From Paramacrobiotus metropolitanus (taxonomy: Eukaryota > Tardigrada > Eutardigrada > Parachela > Macrobiotidae), in assembly GCF_019649055.1 (NCBI RefSeq), contig NW_026570224.1, positions 186,001 to 250,000 on the forward strand: a DNA stretch of 64,000 bases, in the 5' to 3' direction. A model generated the notes under the pieces. It was not told the origin of the DNA, did not search any database, and saw only the letters and a program-made list of their open reading frames with translations. The position numbers and the translations under genes were made by a program. This document shows, in pieces, positions 1-8,420 of the stretch; the stretch's first letter is position 1, and each line of letters starts with the position of its first letter.

Positions 1-19
1 CACCATAACTACCGAAGAG

Positions 20-1237
20 TTGAGGAGGGACTTAGCCGAAACTGAGCTAACGGCGGACCTTCTGACCCAGCGGATTGCTACGCTGCAGCCGGGCGATGCG
101 ACCCTAAGGACCATCACCGAACAGCGCGATATGGCTCGTGGGCATGCCGAAAAACTCCGGAGGAAGTTAGAGGAAAGAAGCCACAAGGAGGCTCAACCTC
201 GGACCCCCGGACCTCAACAGGCTCAACCATCGGGGCTCCCTCAACCTCGGACCCCCGGACCCTCGAGGGTCAACCCAACTGAGCCACCTCAACTCCAACC
301 AGCCCCGACAGAACAGGAGATTCAAATCCTCCGTGATGACATAGCCCTTAACGAAGGCTATGCCCGGGACTTAGCCGCCCAGGCTAATCAGTTGGAGGAT
401 CGGACCCCGGCTCAGAAGAAGCTGAAGGAGCGGATCCAAGACCAGTACGTAATGGCCATGATGGATGTGGAGAGCTTAAAAGCCGACCTAGAAGTGGCAC
501 TTGCAAAAAGGAAGCATGAGGAAGAGAGCCGCAAAACGGTTCCACCTCAGCCTCCGGCCACTCAGCCGACCCAAGCCTCGGCAAACCAGGCAACTCAGCC
601 TCCGGTCAACCCGCCGACTCAAACCCCTGCGAATCCACCGCAGCAATCGGAACGGCCGGTAGCGACCCAACAGGTTGCACCGACCCAGCGCCTTTCGCCC
701 CGCTCAATGGTACGGGCGATGGAAAACATACCGGACCCGGGAGTTCTGCCGCCCGACGCTCAACCCTACATAGTTGAAGCCATGACTCGGGCTAATAATA
801 TCTTGACTGAGATGCGGACTCGCCGAGGCTTCTGCGACCGTCATAGCGCAGAATTCTTCAAACTGGATGGCGACATCACCGGAGTTGAGAACCACACCAG
901 AGCAACCCGGATACTTCTACACCCGGAAACTCCGAAGCATCAGTACAGCCAGGCTCAGCTGCAATCATGCGTGCTTTGGCTCTCGGGCTTCATCCGGGAT
1001 TATGAGGAAGAAAAGCAGACCAAGGAACGGCGAGAGGCAGACCGAGCCTCCGAGGATCAGTCTCGGATTAGGCAGATCGAACCCCCAGAGCAGGGTACAT
1101 CTGACCAATCAACCCGGAGACCGACCATCAAGCCACCCTCGACGGCTACTCCACCGTCAGGAAATTGGCCACTGGCAGTACCCGGAATGGAGGAAACAAC
1201 CGGCGAGCACTTCAGCGAGCCGAGGATCCAGCCATGA
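20..1237 (+). CDS. Element ORF A: coiled-coil, Pro/Gln-rich protein
   Basis: This frame gives about 405 residues and may continue to the left of the window. Residues 1-60 and 95-170 are charged and helical (likely coiled coil). They are separated by a repeated Gln-Pro-Arg-Thr-Pro-Gly-Pro linker and followed by a Pro/Thr/Gln-rich linker (about 175-225). A compact helical block lies at about 240-340 (with Pro-Asp-Pro-Gly, then Cys-Asp-Arg-His) and a Glu/Lys/Arg-rich tail follows. Its stop is separated by one base from the ATG of the next frame (TGAGATG). I recognise no family. The architecture resembles structural or nucleic-acid-binding proteins of compact elements, but that is inference. Confidence 0.45.
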   Translation: MRRDLAETELTADLLTQRIATLQPGDATLRTITEQRDMARGHAEKLRRKLEERSHKEAQPRTPGPQQAQPSGLPQPRTPGPSRVNPTEPPQLQPAPTEQEIQILRDDIALNEGYARDLAAQANQLEDRTPAQKKLKERIQDQYVMAMMDVESLKADLEVALAKRKHEEESRKTVPPQPPATQPTQASANQATQPPVNPPTQTPANPPQQSERPVATQQVAPTQRLSPRSMVRAMENIPDPGVLPPDAQPYIVEAMTRANNILTEMRTRRGFCDRHSAEFFKLDGDITGVENHTRATRILLHPETPKHQYSQAQLQSCVLWLSGFIRDYEEEKQTKERREADRASEDQSRIRQIEPPEQGTSDQSTRRPTIKPPSTATPPSGNWPLAVPGMEETTGEHFSEPRIQP

Positions 1238-1238
1238 G

Positions 1239-4200
1239 ATGCATGCCCAACTGCATGCCATGAACGCCTGGGACCCTAGGGCAGCAAGGCTCGACGTTGA
1301 CACCAATACTCTGGACACGAGCCGGAAGACCATTGCCACCATACTCACCCTATCGGCAGCGAGATCTTCGGACACCGAGGAGACCCTGATACAGGCGCTG
1401 CAAGACATTAAGCGGATCACCGAGGGTTACTACCGTAACAAGCGACGTGAAGCCGCGGAGCGTAAAGCCCAACAGGCTAAGCCACCCGCACGACCAGCTA
1501 CACCGCCCGGTGAACCTATGGATGTTCCACCCTTAGAAGGTGAAGAAGAGACCCTTGAGCCCTCCACAGCGGAACGGGAAGCTTACGCTCGGACGCGGGA
1601 CTTAACCCCGGACCCACCGAGCACAAGCAAGGCACCGAGGCCAACAACATTGCCGGTACCCCCAATAGGCGGTTCGGCTCGGCCAAAACGAACGGAACAG
1701 GTGCTCGTCATCCGACGTCCGACTGAACAGTCTGATGACCCGGAGAGAACCCCGGATGGAAGGGCTATTCATCAGCCCGGAGGCCCAGACTCGCCCAAGT
1801 TCGCGAGGAAGCCTCGGTCTAAGGACAGGGATGAGGACAAAGGCCCGAAACGGAAGCTGTTCTCATCATCACCGAGACAAGTCCGGACCCTCGAACGGGT
1901 CCGAGAGATTGTGATGCGGGAAACAGCTTCAGACCCATCGAAGCCCCATCAGAAGGTACGACCGACGCCGGGTGAGAGCCACAAGACGGCCCCCCAGCCT
2001 CAGTTAGCACTACAAGCCATCCAACCGGACTTAACCGCAACGGAACGGGAGGCCTTGGCTTACCACAACCAGCTGGTAGACCAGATTAAGCAGGCCGAAT
2101 TCTACCGGGTCATCCAGGAAGGTGAACTTACCGGTGGACAGCTCGAACATAAGATGTCGTCAAGAGATCGGAACCGCATAACCCAGAAAATCTTGGACTT
2201 TGCGACCGACCGCGACGTTATTATACGAAGACTCATGACCCTCCGGAGCAGCATGCAGGTACTTCGGACACAGAGGTTACCGAGGGTGGTTTTGGACTAT
2301 GTCCAGCTGTTACGGAACCCGAGGATTAACCCGGCCGTATACATCCGTGAACCACCCCTGGAGGAAGGCCAGCTTAAAACCGACCTTATTCCTGAAATCG
2401 ACCCCGACAATTCGGGAGGTAACGATGAGGACCCTAATGTCTACGGTGCGGAGGATAGTGAAGAGGAACGACAGTGGCAACAAGCCCTGTTAAACGACCT
2501 TCGGTCAAGATCAAGGCTCTCGACCGAGCCTCGGTCAACTGGTGGACGAAGCAGGTCCCCGGTGAAACAGGTGTCCCCAACTAGGGCTCTGTCTCAGCCG
2601 AACCGGATGCCTAGTATGACCCCTCTCCAGCCTCCACCACCGAGGTTTTCCCCGAAACGGACACCTCGGCAAGCCTCCCAAGAACGGATGGACACTTCGT
2701 CCCCGGCAAAACTGCAGATAGCGGCAAAGGAGCCGGGCAGCACAGCATCGATGTCAACCTCGGTGCCGGACATAGCCGCCGAAGTGACGGTTGAAAGTCA
2801 GGTACAACCGGCTGTGCAGCCCCAATTAGGGCCCGCGGTTAGTAACCAGACCCACCGTCAGTACCACAACGACCCGGCCATGGATTCCATAAAGGACTTG
2901 ACCATGACCGAGAGGGACGACTGCATCAATAGGGCCGCGAGCGCGGAGCGTAACTACTATAACGCTCTCAAGAGTCGCCGCGATAACCTGCCCGACAACG
3001 ACTCCAACGAAACCATCCGTGAGTACCATAACCTGACCCAACGGATGAAAGAGATTGTGCAGCAGATGGGCGATGACTATCGCAAGAAGCGAGCCTCCGG
3101 AGAAATCCCGGCGCCGCACCCTATCGCACCTTCCCCAATTAGCGGACAAGAAGCCTCGAAGGCCACGGTACCCCAAAAGGCGTCCGTGGTCCCGTCAAAA
3201 CGAATGGTTGACCCTAAACGGCGGCCATCAGTGGAGATCGAGGACGAGGAAATGCCGACATTCAGCGGCTCGGTTATCCACTCAGCCAACTCCACTACCG
3301 TACGGAAGAAGCGTGAGGCTAAAAAGTCGACCTCAAAGAAGGAGTCTCCGAACCGACTGCCCAAGAAACCTCGCGGCGGCGGAGATACCGATGTCTCGGA
3401 CGTAGAAGTCCGTCGTAACAAGGGCCGACGGAAGGTCCGACCCGAGCAACCATCCTCGGATAGCGAACCAGAGTCAACATCGAGCCGACAGGAACCCGAC
3501 AAGAATCGGGGGCCTAGGCCTGAGTTGAAACCCGGTCAAAGCATCGAGAGTTGGATCAACGAGATCCGAAACTGGGCCGAGGAGAAGCCTCCAAAAGAGG
3601 CACCCAAGGTCAAGAAGGAGAAAAAGGAGTCACAAGGAGACTCCTCGCTCCCACCATACCTCCAGCGGATGGTTGACAACATCCAGCAAAGAGACCGGGA
3701 TTTAGAACGCTCGGCATCCCCGGAGATTGAAATGGAGGATACCCCAGTCAAGCGGAAGCTTAACGAATCGGACCAGCTGGAACCAAGCTCGGCCAAACAT
3801 CTGGCCGAGGGTCCCCATGAAGAGATGTGGGACTACCATGCTGACACCGACGAGTCTGATCTCCCAGCCCCGGATAACATCCGCAACAGGCTACCGGACA
3901 GACAGCCTGGGGAACCAGAACCGACCTTCTCCAAGGCGATCTTTAAAGAAGACGTCCGGCGGATCATTACCACAGCTGACGCGGAACGCAGAGACGTCTA
4001 CCAGGCCCTAGTAGAGAAGCTCACCGAAGAATACCGGGTAGAGCGAGGCCATTTCCTTACCGCACAATTCATGCGGAAGATAGTCAGCTGGATCCAGGAT
4101 GAATGTATGGCCTTTATACTCCATCGATCCTGGGACCGAATGGGCGAACTGGTACTCCCGAAACCACCGGCTAAGTTAAGCCAGATGGAAACACCGGAAC

Positions 4201-4373
4201 AGCGGATAGTCAGAGCCATTGGCTATTACCGGAACCCAAGAGGTACCACTCGCCTCCAGATTGCACGGTTCCTCAACAAGATGTACACCTACGGCGATAA
4301 ACCTAAAGGTGAGGCCGAGATCGAGGATATCATGAGGGAAGCAAACCCTACCCTCGAGAAGATGGTGCTATGA
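1239..4373 (+). CDS. Element ORF B: large charged protein with H1-like winged-helix block
   Basis: About 1,040 residues from the ATG that directly follows the stop of ORF A; the frame is also open upstream of this Met. Folded-looking helical modules (near the N-terminus, about residues 330-450, 610-690 and 900-1040) alternate with long disordered Arg/Ser/Pro/Lys linkers. The last 60 residues (Glu-Gln-Arg-Ile-Val-Arg-Ala-Ile at the start, then Arg-Leu-Gln-Ile-Ala-Arg-Phe-Leu) have the helix-turn-helix spacing of linker-histone H1/H5-type winged helices; this is a by-eye resemblance. Basic tracts suggest nucleic-acid binding. Treated as part of a fossil element; function unknown. Confidence 0.45.
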   Translation: MHAQLHAMNAWDPRAARLDVDTNTLDTSRKTIATILTLSAARSSDTEETLIQALQDIKRITEGYYRNKRREAAERKAQQAKPPARPATPPGEPMDVPPLEGEEETLEPSTAEREAYARTRDLTPDPPSTSKAPRPTTLPVPPIGGSARPKRTEQVLVIRRPTEQSDDPERTPDGRAIHQPGGPDSPKFARKPRSKDRDEDKGPKRKLFSSSPRQVRTLERVREIVMRETASDPSKPHQKVRPTPGESHKTAPQPQLALQAIQPDLTATEREALAYHNQLVDQIKQAEFYRVIQEGELTGGQLEHKMSSRDRNRITQKILDFATDRDVIIRRLMTLRSSMQVLRTQRLPRVVLDYVQLLRNPRINPAVYIREPPLEEGQLKTDLIPEIDPDNSGGNDEDPNVYGAEDSEEERQWQQALLNDLRSRSRLSTEPRSTGGRSRSPVKQVSPTRALSQPNRMPSMTPLQPPPPRFSPKRTPRQASQERMDTSSPAKLQIAAKEPGSTASMSTSVPDIAAEVTVESQVQPAVQPQLGPAVSNQTHRQYHNDPAMDSIKDLTMTERDDCINRAASAERNYYNALKSRRDNLPDNDSNETIREYHNLTQRMKEIVQQMGDDYRKKRASGEIPAPHPIAPSPISGQEASKATVPQKASVVPSKRMVDPKRRPSVEIEDEEMPTFSGSVIHSANSTTVRKKREAKKSTSKKESPNRLPKKPRGGGDTDVSDVEVRRNKGRRKVRPEQPSSDSEPESTSSRQEPDKNRGPRPELKPGQSIESWINEIRNWAEEKPPKEAPKVKKEKKESQGDSSLPPYLQRMVDNIQQRDRDLERSASPEIEMEDTPVKRKLNESDQLEPSSAKHLAEGPHEEMWDYHADTDESDLPAPDNIRNRLPDRQPGEPEPTFSKAIFKEDVRRIITTADAERRDVYQALVEKLTEEYRVERGHFLTAQFMRKIVSWIQDECMAFILHRSWDRMGELVLPKPPAKLSQMETPEQRIVRAIGYYRNPRGTTRLQIARFLNKMYTYGDKPKGEAEIEDIMREANPTLEKMVL

Positions 4374-4472
4374 AGGGAGCTGCAGACCACTAACGCGCAG
4401 CGCAGAGTTCACCTTCGGTATACCGTACCGAACTTCATCCCCGAAAAGAACCGGAGAGAACAGAAGCTTCGG

Positions 4473-6014
4473 ATGTCGTACCTCCACACAAAGAAGTATA
4501 GCCCGGAAGGAGCTGAGGTCCAGATCAGACCAGAGGAAGACCCTGCACCCCAAGCCAAAGTATGGTTGGAGCTGGCCAGATCAACGGCAGCCTCCTCAGG
4601 TAGCAGATTTCCTCCAGAACGACCAAGAGACCCGGGCGGCTTGCAAAGGTCCGCCTCAGCCGACCAAGACTCCGGCAGTAAACCCATTAAGCAATCGGCC
4701 CGAGACAGAAGGGGTAAATTTGTCAAGGACACACATTCAGCCCCTCCGGGATCCCAACCCCCGTCACCCATGGACTTGTCGTCTTCGCAGGCTGGAACCT
4801 CAACAAGGGGCCAGTCTTTGACTAAGAAGCGCAAGAACAGGGGTAGGACTTCGCGGAATGCTCAGTCCCTCGAGGAGGAAGAAGAACCCTCTTCGGAGGA
4901 TGATGATGACAAGGACGCCAAGTCAGACCAAGACTCTGACAAATCTGACGACTCGGATGGCGACGACGACGATAACGAAGATGGCAAAGGGCAGCCGCCA
5001 ACAGCGGCACCCGAACATCCAGAACCGGAGGATGAGCCTGACAATCGGGAACAACCTCCGGCAGATGACCCGGACGATCCGATGGAAGATGCGGGATCGA
5101 CGGTCCCATCCGGACAACAAGCCTCGGGCCTCTTTGACCAAAGGACCCCGAGCCCTCCGGCCGACCAGCTACTTATGAAGTGGCATGAGGATACAGCGCA
5201 AGTCCTGCCTCGGGAGATCCCATCGAAGCCTAATATTCGGCTTCCTCGGCCAAAACAGCCGGCAACCATGCGGGCATCTAAGCCGAAGCCTCGGATCTCC
5301 GACACCGACCCTGGATGGGTGCATGTTCACGCTGCACTCAAGGCGTTGTCTTGGTCGGGCCCCACCTACGCAACCCCGGAGTTGGCTTACCAGCTGCTGA
5401 AGCATTGGCGCGTCGACAAGGACGGAAGCTGGTTCGACCTTAGCCTCGACAGAGTGAAGATCTACTGTCGGATGGCATACGAGACTGGTGCCATCCTTCG
5501 GGTATATACCAAAACGGAACGACCGTACTACGTCTTTCAGAGGGAAGAACAAGACCCAGCGCCGAAGACTTACCTCGGATGGCGGGACGCAGTGATCGCC
5601 TGCCTGCGGACAGATCGACACCCGGAAGGATTAACTCGCCGGGAGATTTTGAACCACCTAATAGGTCGGTTCGAGTTCATACTGATGTCTGCTTACCCTC
5701 AATTGGAAGATGCACGGTACCGACCGGTCCGAAGAAAGGAAACCAATCTGTACTACCTGGCCGATGAGCTGGAGTATGTCCTCGAGCAAGCCTGCCGACA
5801 GAAAGTCCTCGGATCGAGTGAGGTGTACAAGACCCATGGGCAGCGGTTCTCCGTCTTCTACCTACCTGAAGACTTCGGACAGCACCTGCCTAAGACGCGG
5901 GCAAGCTCGGCGAGCCCGGCGAAGGCTCCTACTTCGGCCGAAACGGAAGCCCAGAAGCGGTTGGCACGGGCCAAGTCAACTAACCCGGCTGACCTGCCGA
6001 AGAAAAAGAGCTAA
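4473..6014 (+). CDS. Element ORF C: acidic linker plus two winged-helix-like domains
   Basis: About 513 residues. The N-terminal third is Ser/Pro-rich, then comes a long Glu/Asp/Ser acidic run (residues about 130-175). The C-terminal half looks folded. One block (about 285-355, Trp-Val-His-Val-His to Tyr-Tyr-Val-Phe) and a second (about 365-465, Trp-Arg-Asp-Ala-Val-Ile to Phe-Ser-Val-Phe-Tyr-Leu) each have helix-helix-helix-hairpin spacing typical of winged helices. A Lys-rich tail follows. Such modules often bind DNA or RNA, but I cannot name a family. Confidence 0.45.
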   Translation: MSYLHTKKYSPEGAEVQIRPEEDPAPQAKVWLELARSTAASSGSRFPPERPRDPGGLQRSASADQDSGSKPIKQSARDRRGKFVKDTHSAPPGSQPPSPMDLSSSQAGTSTRGQSLTKKRKNRGRTSRNAQSLEEEEEPSSEDDDDKDAKSDQDSDKSDDSDGDDDDNEDGKGQPPTAAPEHPEPEDEPDNREQPPADDPDDPMEDAGSTVPSGQQASGLFDQRTPSPPADQLLMKWHEDTAQVLPREIPSKPNIRLPRPKQPATMRASKPKPRISDTDPGWVHVHAALKALSWSGPTYATPELAYQLLKHWRVDKDGSWFDLSLDRVKIYCRMAYETGAILRVYTKTERPYYVFQREEQDPAPKTYLGWRDAVIACLRTDRHPEGLTRREILNHLIGRFEFILMSAYPQLEDARYRPVRRKETNLYYLADELEYVLEQACRQKVLGSSEVYKTHGQRFSVFYLPEDFGQHLPKTRASSASPAKAPTSAETEAQKRLARAKSTNPADLPKKKS

Positions 6015-6038
6015 ACGGAAGTACATCATCGGAGGTTC

Positions 6039-6055
6039 CTTGCCCAATAGGCGAG
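6039..6055 (+). repeat. CAATA-loop hairpin 1
   Basis: Arms CTTGCC and GGCGAG (one G-T wobble) enclose the pentaloop CAATA. An outer 7-bp pair, GGAGGTT (6031-6037) with AACCTCC (6062-6068), encloses the whole hairpin. It lies 25 bases after the stop of ORF C. Confidence 0.65.
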
Positions 6056-6084
6056 ACCTATAACCTCCGTAACGGGGACGTTTC

Positions 6085-6103
6085 TCTTGCCCAATAGGCG
6101 AGA
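6085..6103 (+). repeat. CAATA-loop hairpin 2
   Basis: Arms TCTTGCC and GGCGAGA (one wobble) enclose the loop CAATA. The core is identical to hairpin 1, so these two could be a duplication; the other members of the set have unrelated stems. Confidence 0.65.
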
Positions 6104-6165
6104 AGGGAAAGGATCGGACAAGACCTGACCGTACCCGGCCGTTTAAGCTTACATCTAACCATAGA

Positions 6166-6189
6166 ACGTTTAACCCAATAGGTTTACGT
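6166..6189 (+). repeat. CAATA-loop hairpin 3
   Basis: ACGT and AACC (6166-6175, with a two-base internal loop) pair with GGTT and ACGT (6181-6189) around CAATA. Confidence 0.55.
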
Positions 6190-6217
6190 AATGACCCAAA
6201 AGGTTTAAAAACAAAAA

Positions 6218-6238
6218 TAACTTAACAATATTAAGTTA
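6218..6238 (+). repeat. CAATA-loop hairpin 4
   Basis: Perfect 8-bp arms TAACTTAA/TTAAGTTA enclose CAATA. This stem is entirely A/T and G/C-poor, unlike hairpins 1-2, yet the loop is unchanged. It lies just upstream of ORF D. Confidence 0.65.
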
Positions 6239-6254
6239 AGTGTTTTGACCATAG

Positions 6255-7100
6255 CCTTCCCAGCCCCGAACGGAAGCCTACGACCCGGATTGCCAGGCGT
6301 GCAAGGCCAATAACAACTCTCCTCGAACACGCCAACCCTGCGCAGAATGCCTGTTACGGCACTTGGACAGACAAGCCGGGGATCACAGAGTTACACGACG
6401 GGACCAGGCCAATGCCCTGTACGTCCAGGTCGTCACCGGGAACTTGAGTGCCTACATGCACGCCGTCCATAACAGCCGCATCCTTGACGAGTTAGACGGT
6501 CGACAACTGCTCTACATGTGGGACATGCAGCGCTACCGCAGACGTACCCACGAGCCCGGCTGGGATAACACCCCAGCAGTCCCGGACAACGCCCGATTGG
6601 TCCATGCCCGTGAACAACGACGGGAGCAGGAGCGCGAGGATGACCGCCGAGAAATAGAGGCAGCCGACCGACGGATCGCTAAAGCCCAGCGTGAGCACGA
6701 AAAACGGACACGCCCGAAGGAGAACAAGAATCCCATCTTAGGCGTAGCCGGCGATTTACAGGCCAGGCTCATGGCGGAACCCAAAAGGTTCCCGGATGAG
6801 CCCTCGGCACCTCTTAATATGGACGCGCTGAATCCGGACCGGACCCTAAAAACGTCCAGCCTTCAAGACGCGTTCCAGGTCGGCCCCGCCCCACTTACCG
6901 GGCTGACGGTAACACTCACCGGACCTGACGGCCGACAATATATGGCCCAAATCCTTGACCCCCAGCAAACGGAGGCTCTGCCGGCAATTCAGCGGAGCCA
7001 GGTAGAACAGCAGCTGGTGGCCCCACAAGAAGGTGGCTCACTTCAGCAAATGGACAATGCACCCTCGCAGCCCCCGCGCCGATGCGAGACACAGTGGTAG
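6255..7100 (+). CDS. Element ORF D: CxxC-CxxC zinc-finger-like and coiled-coil protein
   Basis: The frame is open from about 6255, and the first ATG is at 6363. The part before that ATG encodes Cys-x2-Cys-x11-Cys-x2-Cys (about 6288-6345), a plausible zinc-binding knuckle, so translation may begin upstream at a non-ATG codon or by splicing to the AG at 6253-6254. The middle is an Arg/Glu-rich coiled coil (residues about 85-125 from the ATG), followed by a Pro/Gln-rich tail. It overlaps ORF E by 19 bases. Family unknown. Confidence 0.4.
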   Translation, partial: PSQPRTEAYDPDCQACKANNNSPRTRQPCAECLLRHLDRQAGDHRVTRRDQANALYVQVVTGNLSAYMHAVHNSRILDELDGRQLLYMWDMQRYRRRTHEPGWDNTPAVPDNARLVHAREQRREQEREDDRREIEAADRRIAKAQREHEKRTRPKENKNPILGVAGDLQARLMAEPKRFPDEPSAPLNMDALNPDRTLKTSSLQDAFQVGPAPLTGLTVTLTGPDGRQYMAQILDPQQTEALPAIQRSQVEQQLVAPQEGGSLQQMDNAPSQPPRRCETQW

Positions 7101-7510
7101 GATTATGGCTGCGTGACTTCTTGATGACGGCGGAGCGATGGTACAAGGAATACCAGTACCATCCGGATGAGGAAAAGGATGTCGATGAAGCCTCGACCCT
7201 CTCGGAATGGTGCCGGACCCATCGCCACTTGCCGCCCGGGTTCACATCACCACCGATGCCCGAGGGCAAGTCATCCTACCGGTATAACATGTGGCCAGGT
7301 TCATCATCCTCGGGCAGGAACCGCCGAAGACGCGAAGCCCGCCGAACCAAAGCTGAAAAGCCCGGACAGGAAGCCTCGGAATCGCAGTCAACCTGTACCC
7401 AGGAGGCTACATCCTCGAACCACCCAAGCCGACGGGAACGGGATAAGGATGATGACTCGGAAGGTTCCCACTTTGGTGGTGGAGCCCCGGTCAACGTGGA
7501 CTTGGAATGA
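7082..7510 (+). CDS. Element ORF E: small basic Ser/Arg-rich protein
   Basis: 142 residues, overlapping the end of ORF D in another frame. The first 60 residues look helical (Trp-Leu-Arg-Asp-Phe, Trp-Tyr-Lys-Glu-Tyr). The rest is Ser/Arg/Glu/Lys-rich and disordered. The overlap is typical of compact virus-like or retroelement coding regions. No family recognised. Confidence 0.4.
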   Translation: MRDTVVGLWLRDFLMTAERWYKEYQYHPDEEKDVDEASTLSEWCRTHRHLPPGFTSPPMPEGKSSYRYNMWPGSSSSGRNRRRREARRTKAEKPGQEASESQSTCTQEATSSNHPSRRERDKDDDSEGSHFGGGAPVNVDLE

Positions 7511-7526
7511 AAGAGACCGGTAGCTG

Positions 7527-7541
7527 GACCCCAATAGGGTT
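7527..7541 (+). repeat. CAATA-loop hairpin 5
   Basis: Arms GACCC/GGGTT (outer G-T wobble) enclose CAATA, 17 bases after the stop of ORF E. An alternative fold, GGTTAG/CTAACC (7538-7550), overlaps it, so the two may be mutually exclusive. Confidence 0.55.
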
Positions 7542-7576
7542 AGGCTAACCGCAAAACCGGTCGAACGGACATGACG

Positions 7577-7595
7577 ACGTCTCCAATAGAGACGT
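7577..7595 (+). repeat. CAATA-loop hairpin 6
   Basis: Perfect 7-bp arms ACGTCTC/GAGACGT enclose CAATA. Confidence 0.7.
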
Positions 7596-8104
7596 ATCCC
7601 ATAGATGGAACCCGAAGTTGATAGGGTCGAACCTTTGACCCTCGAGGGTCGAACCCCAGACCCTCGGTGAAATGAACCGGTACCACTTGGTATCCCGAGA
7701 ACCGATGCCTCGGACCTAGATGGCCGGATATCCTGTGGACTGGAGCCCCCGTGAGCGGATCAGCTCTAGTCGGAATAAGCACCCGGACCAAAGCCCCGGA
7801 CCAAAGACTTTGAGTTTACTTTTCTAATCTCGAAATGATGTTCTCAATTTTATTGATCTTTTCACTAACCTGCTCACCAGGAATTGTGATGTTATTTTTA
7901 CTAGAGAGAGAGAGAAATGGAATAATACTTTATTTTTTTACTTTTTTGCCGTTACGGACACGACCAACAGATGCCTACACCGGTCCAACAATACCACAGA
8001 CCGACCTTCGGATTTCGGCCGTGAGTTGTATCGCCACCACGGGTCCGGAGGAGAACGCGGCACCGAGATACCTTCGTCATCGGACACCCCCGAGGCGCAG
8101 CCAC

Positions 8105-8121
8105 CGACCCCAATAGGGTCG
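8105..8121 (+). repeat. CAATA-loop hairpin 7
   Basis: Perfect 6-bp arms CGACCC/GGGTCG enclose CAATA, far downstream of the last reading frame. Confidence 0.65.
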
Positions 8122-8420
8122 TGTGCGGAGCGGGCACTGGAGCGGTACGAGGCCGGTCCTTCGCAGGGGCTCGGACTCCCGCCCAGAGGCATGTTGGGCC
8201 AGTCGCTATGGCAGCCTACGAGTAGGCAGCCAGCGACAGTCCCGCTTCCGGTGTGCTGACTCACACCGAGTCGCACTCGCTGTCGAGCGCTAGATCGGCC
8301 TCGACTCAGGCAGCTTTCCGCCCAGCCTCACGTCTCGGCCAATCACCGGCCTCGATGTAGGCGGAGCCACGCCTCCTTTCCTCATCTCGGCCTATCAGCG
8401 TTCGTTCGCTCGTGTTGGAT

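Larger units (their letters stand above)
1..8420 (+). mobile_element. GC-rich compact multi-ORF element, right-hand part, family unknown
   Basis: This block is clearly richer in G+C than the rest of the window and uses CGG, CTC and ACC-type codons heavily. It carries five long + strand reading frames with very short gaps or overlaps and no obvious introns, unlike the multi-exon host genes that follow. The predicted proteins are Pro/Arg/Glu/Ser-rich with coiled-coil and winged-helix-like stretches. No polymerase, integrase, capsid or envelope signature is visible inside the window, and the left end is outside it, so the class is open. Options are the 3' part of a large retroelement with extra frames, an endogenous viral segment, or a novel transposon. 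About two to four breaks seem present. The composition change near 8420 sets the right edge only roughly, and no terminal repeat can be tested because the other end is missing. Confidence 0.6.
7511..8420 (+). other. Non-coding GC-rich 3' region of the element
   Basis: No convincing reading frame. It holds three more CAATA hairpins, a GACCCTCGAGGGTC palindrome (7637-7650), repeated GGGTCGAAC words, a hairpin GCCTAC/GTAGGC near 8212-8225, and two related CTCGGCC(A/T)ATCA words (about 8334 and 8387). An AT-rich patch with a (GA)n run interrupts it at about 7805-7950. Confidence 0.5.

Noticed and set aside
1-8420. Naming the GC-rich element as an LTR retroelement or Polinton
   Set aside because: No terminal repeat pair, polymerase, integrase or capsid can be seen in the window. 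The evidence supports only an unclassified element.
1-8420. Bacterial contamination
   Set aside because: No ribosome binding sites, operon-type enzymes or bacterial families. The proteins are low-complexity in a way not typical of bacterial genes. The junction should still be checked with reads.
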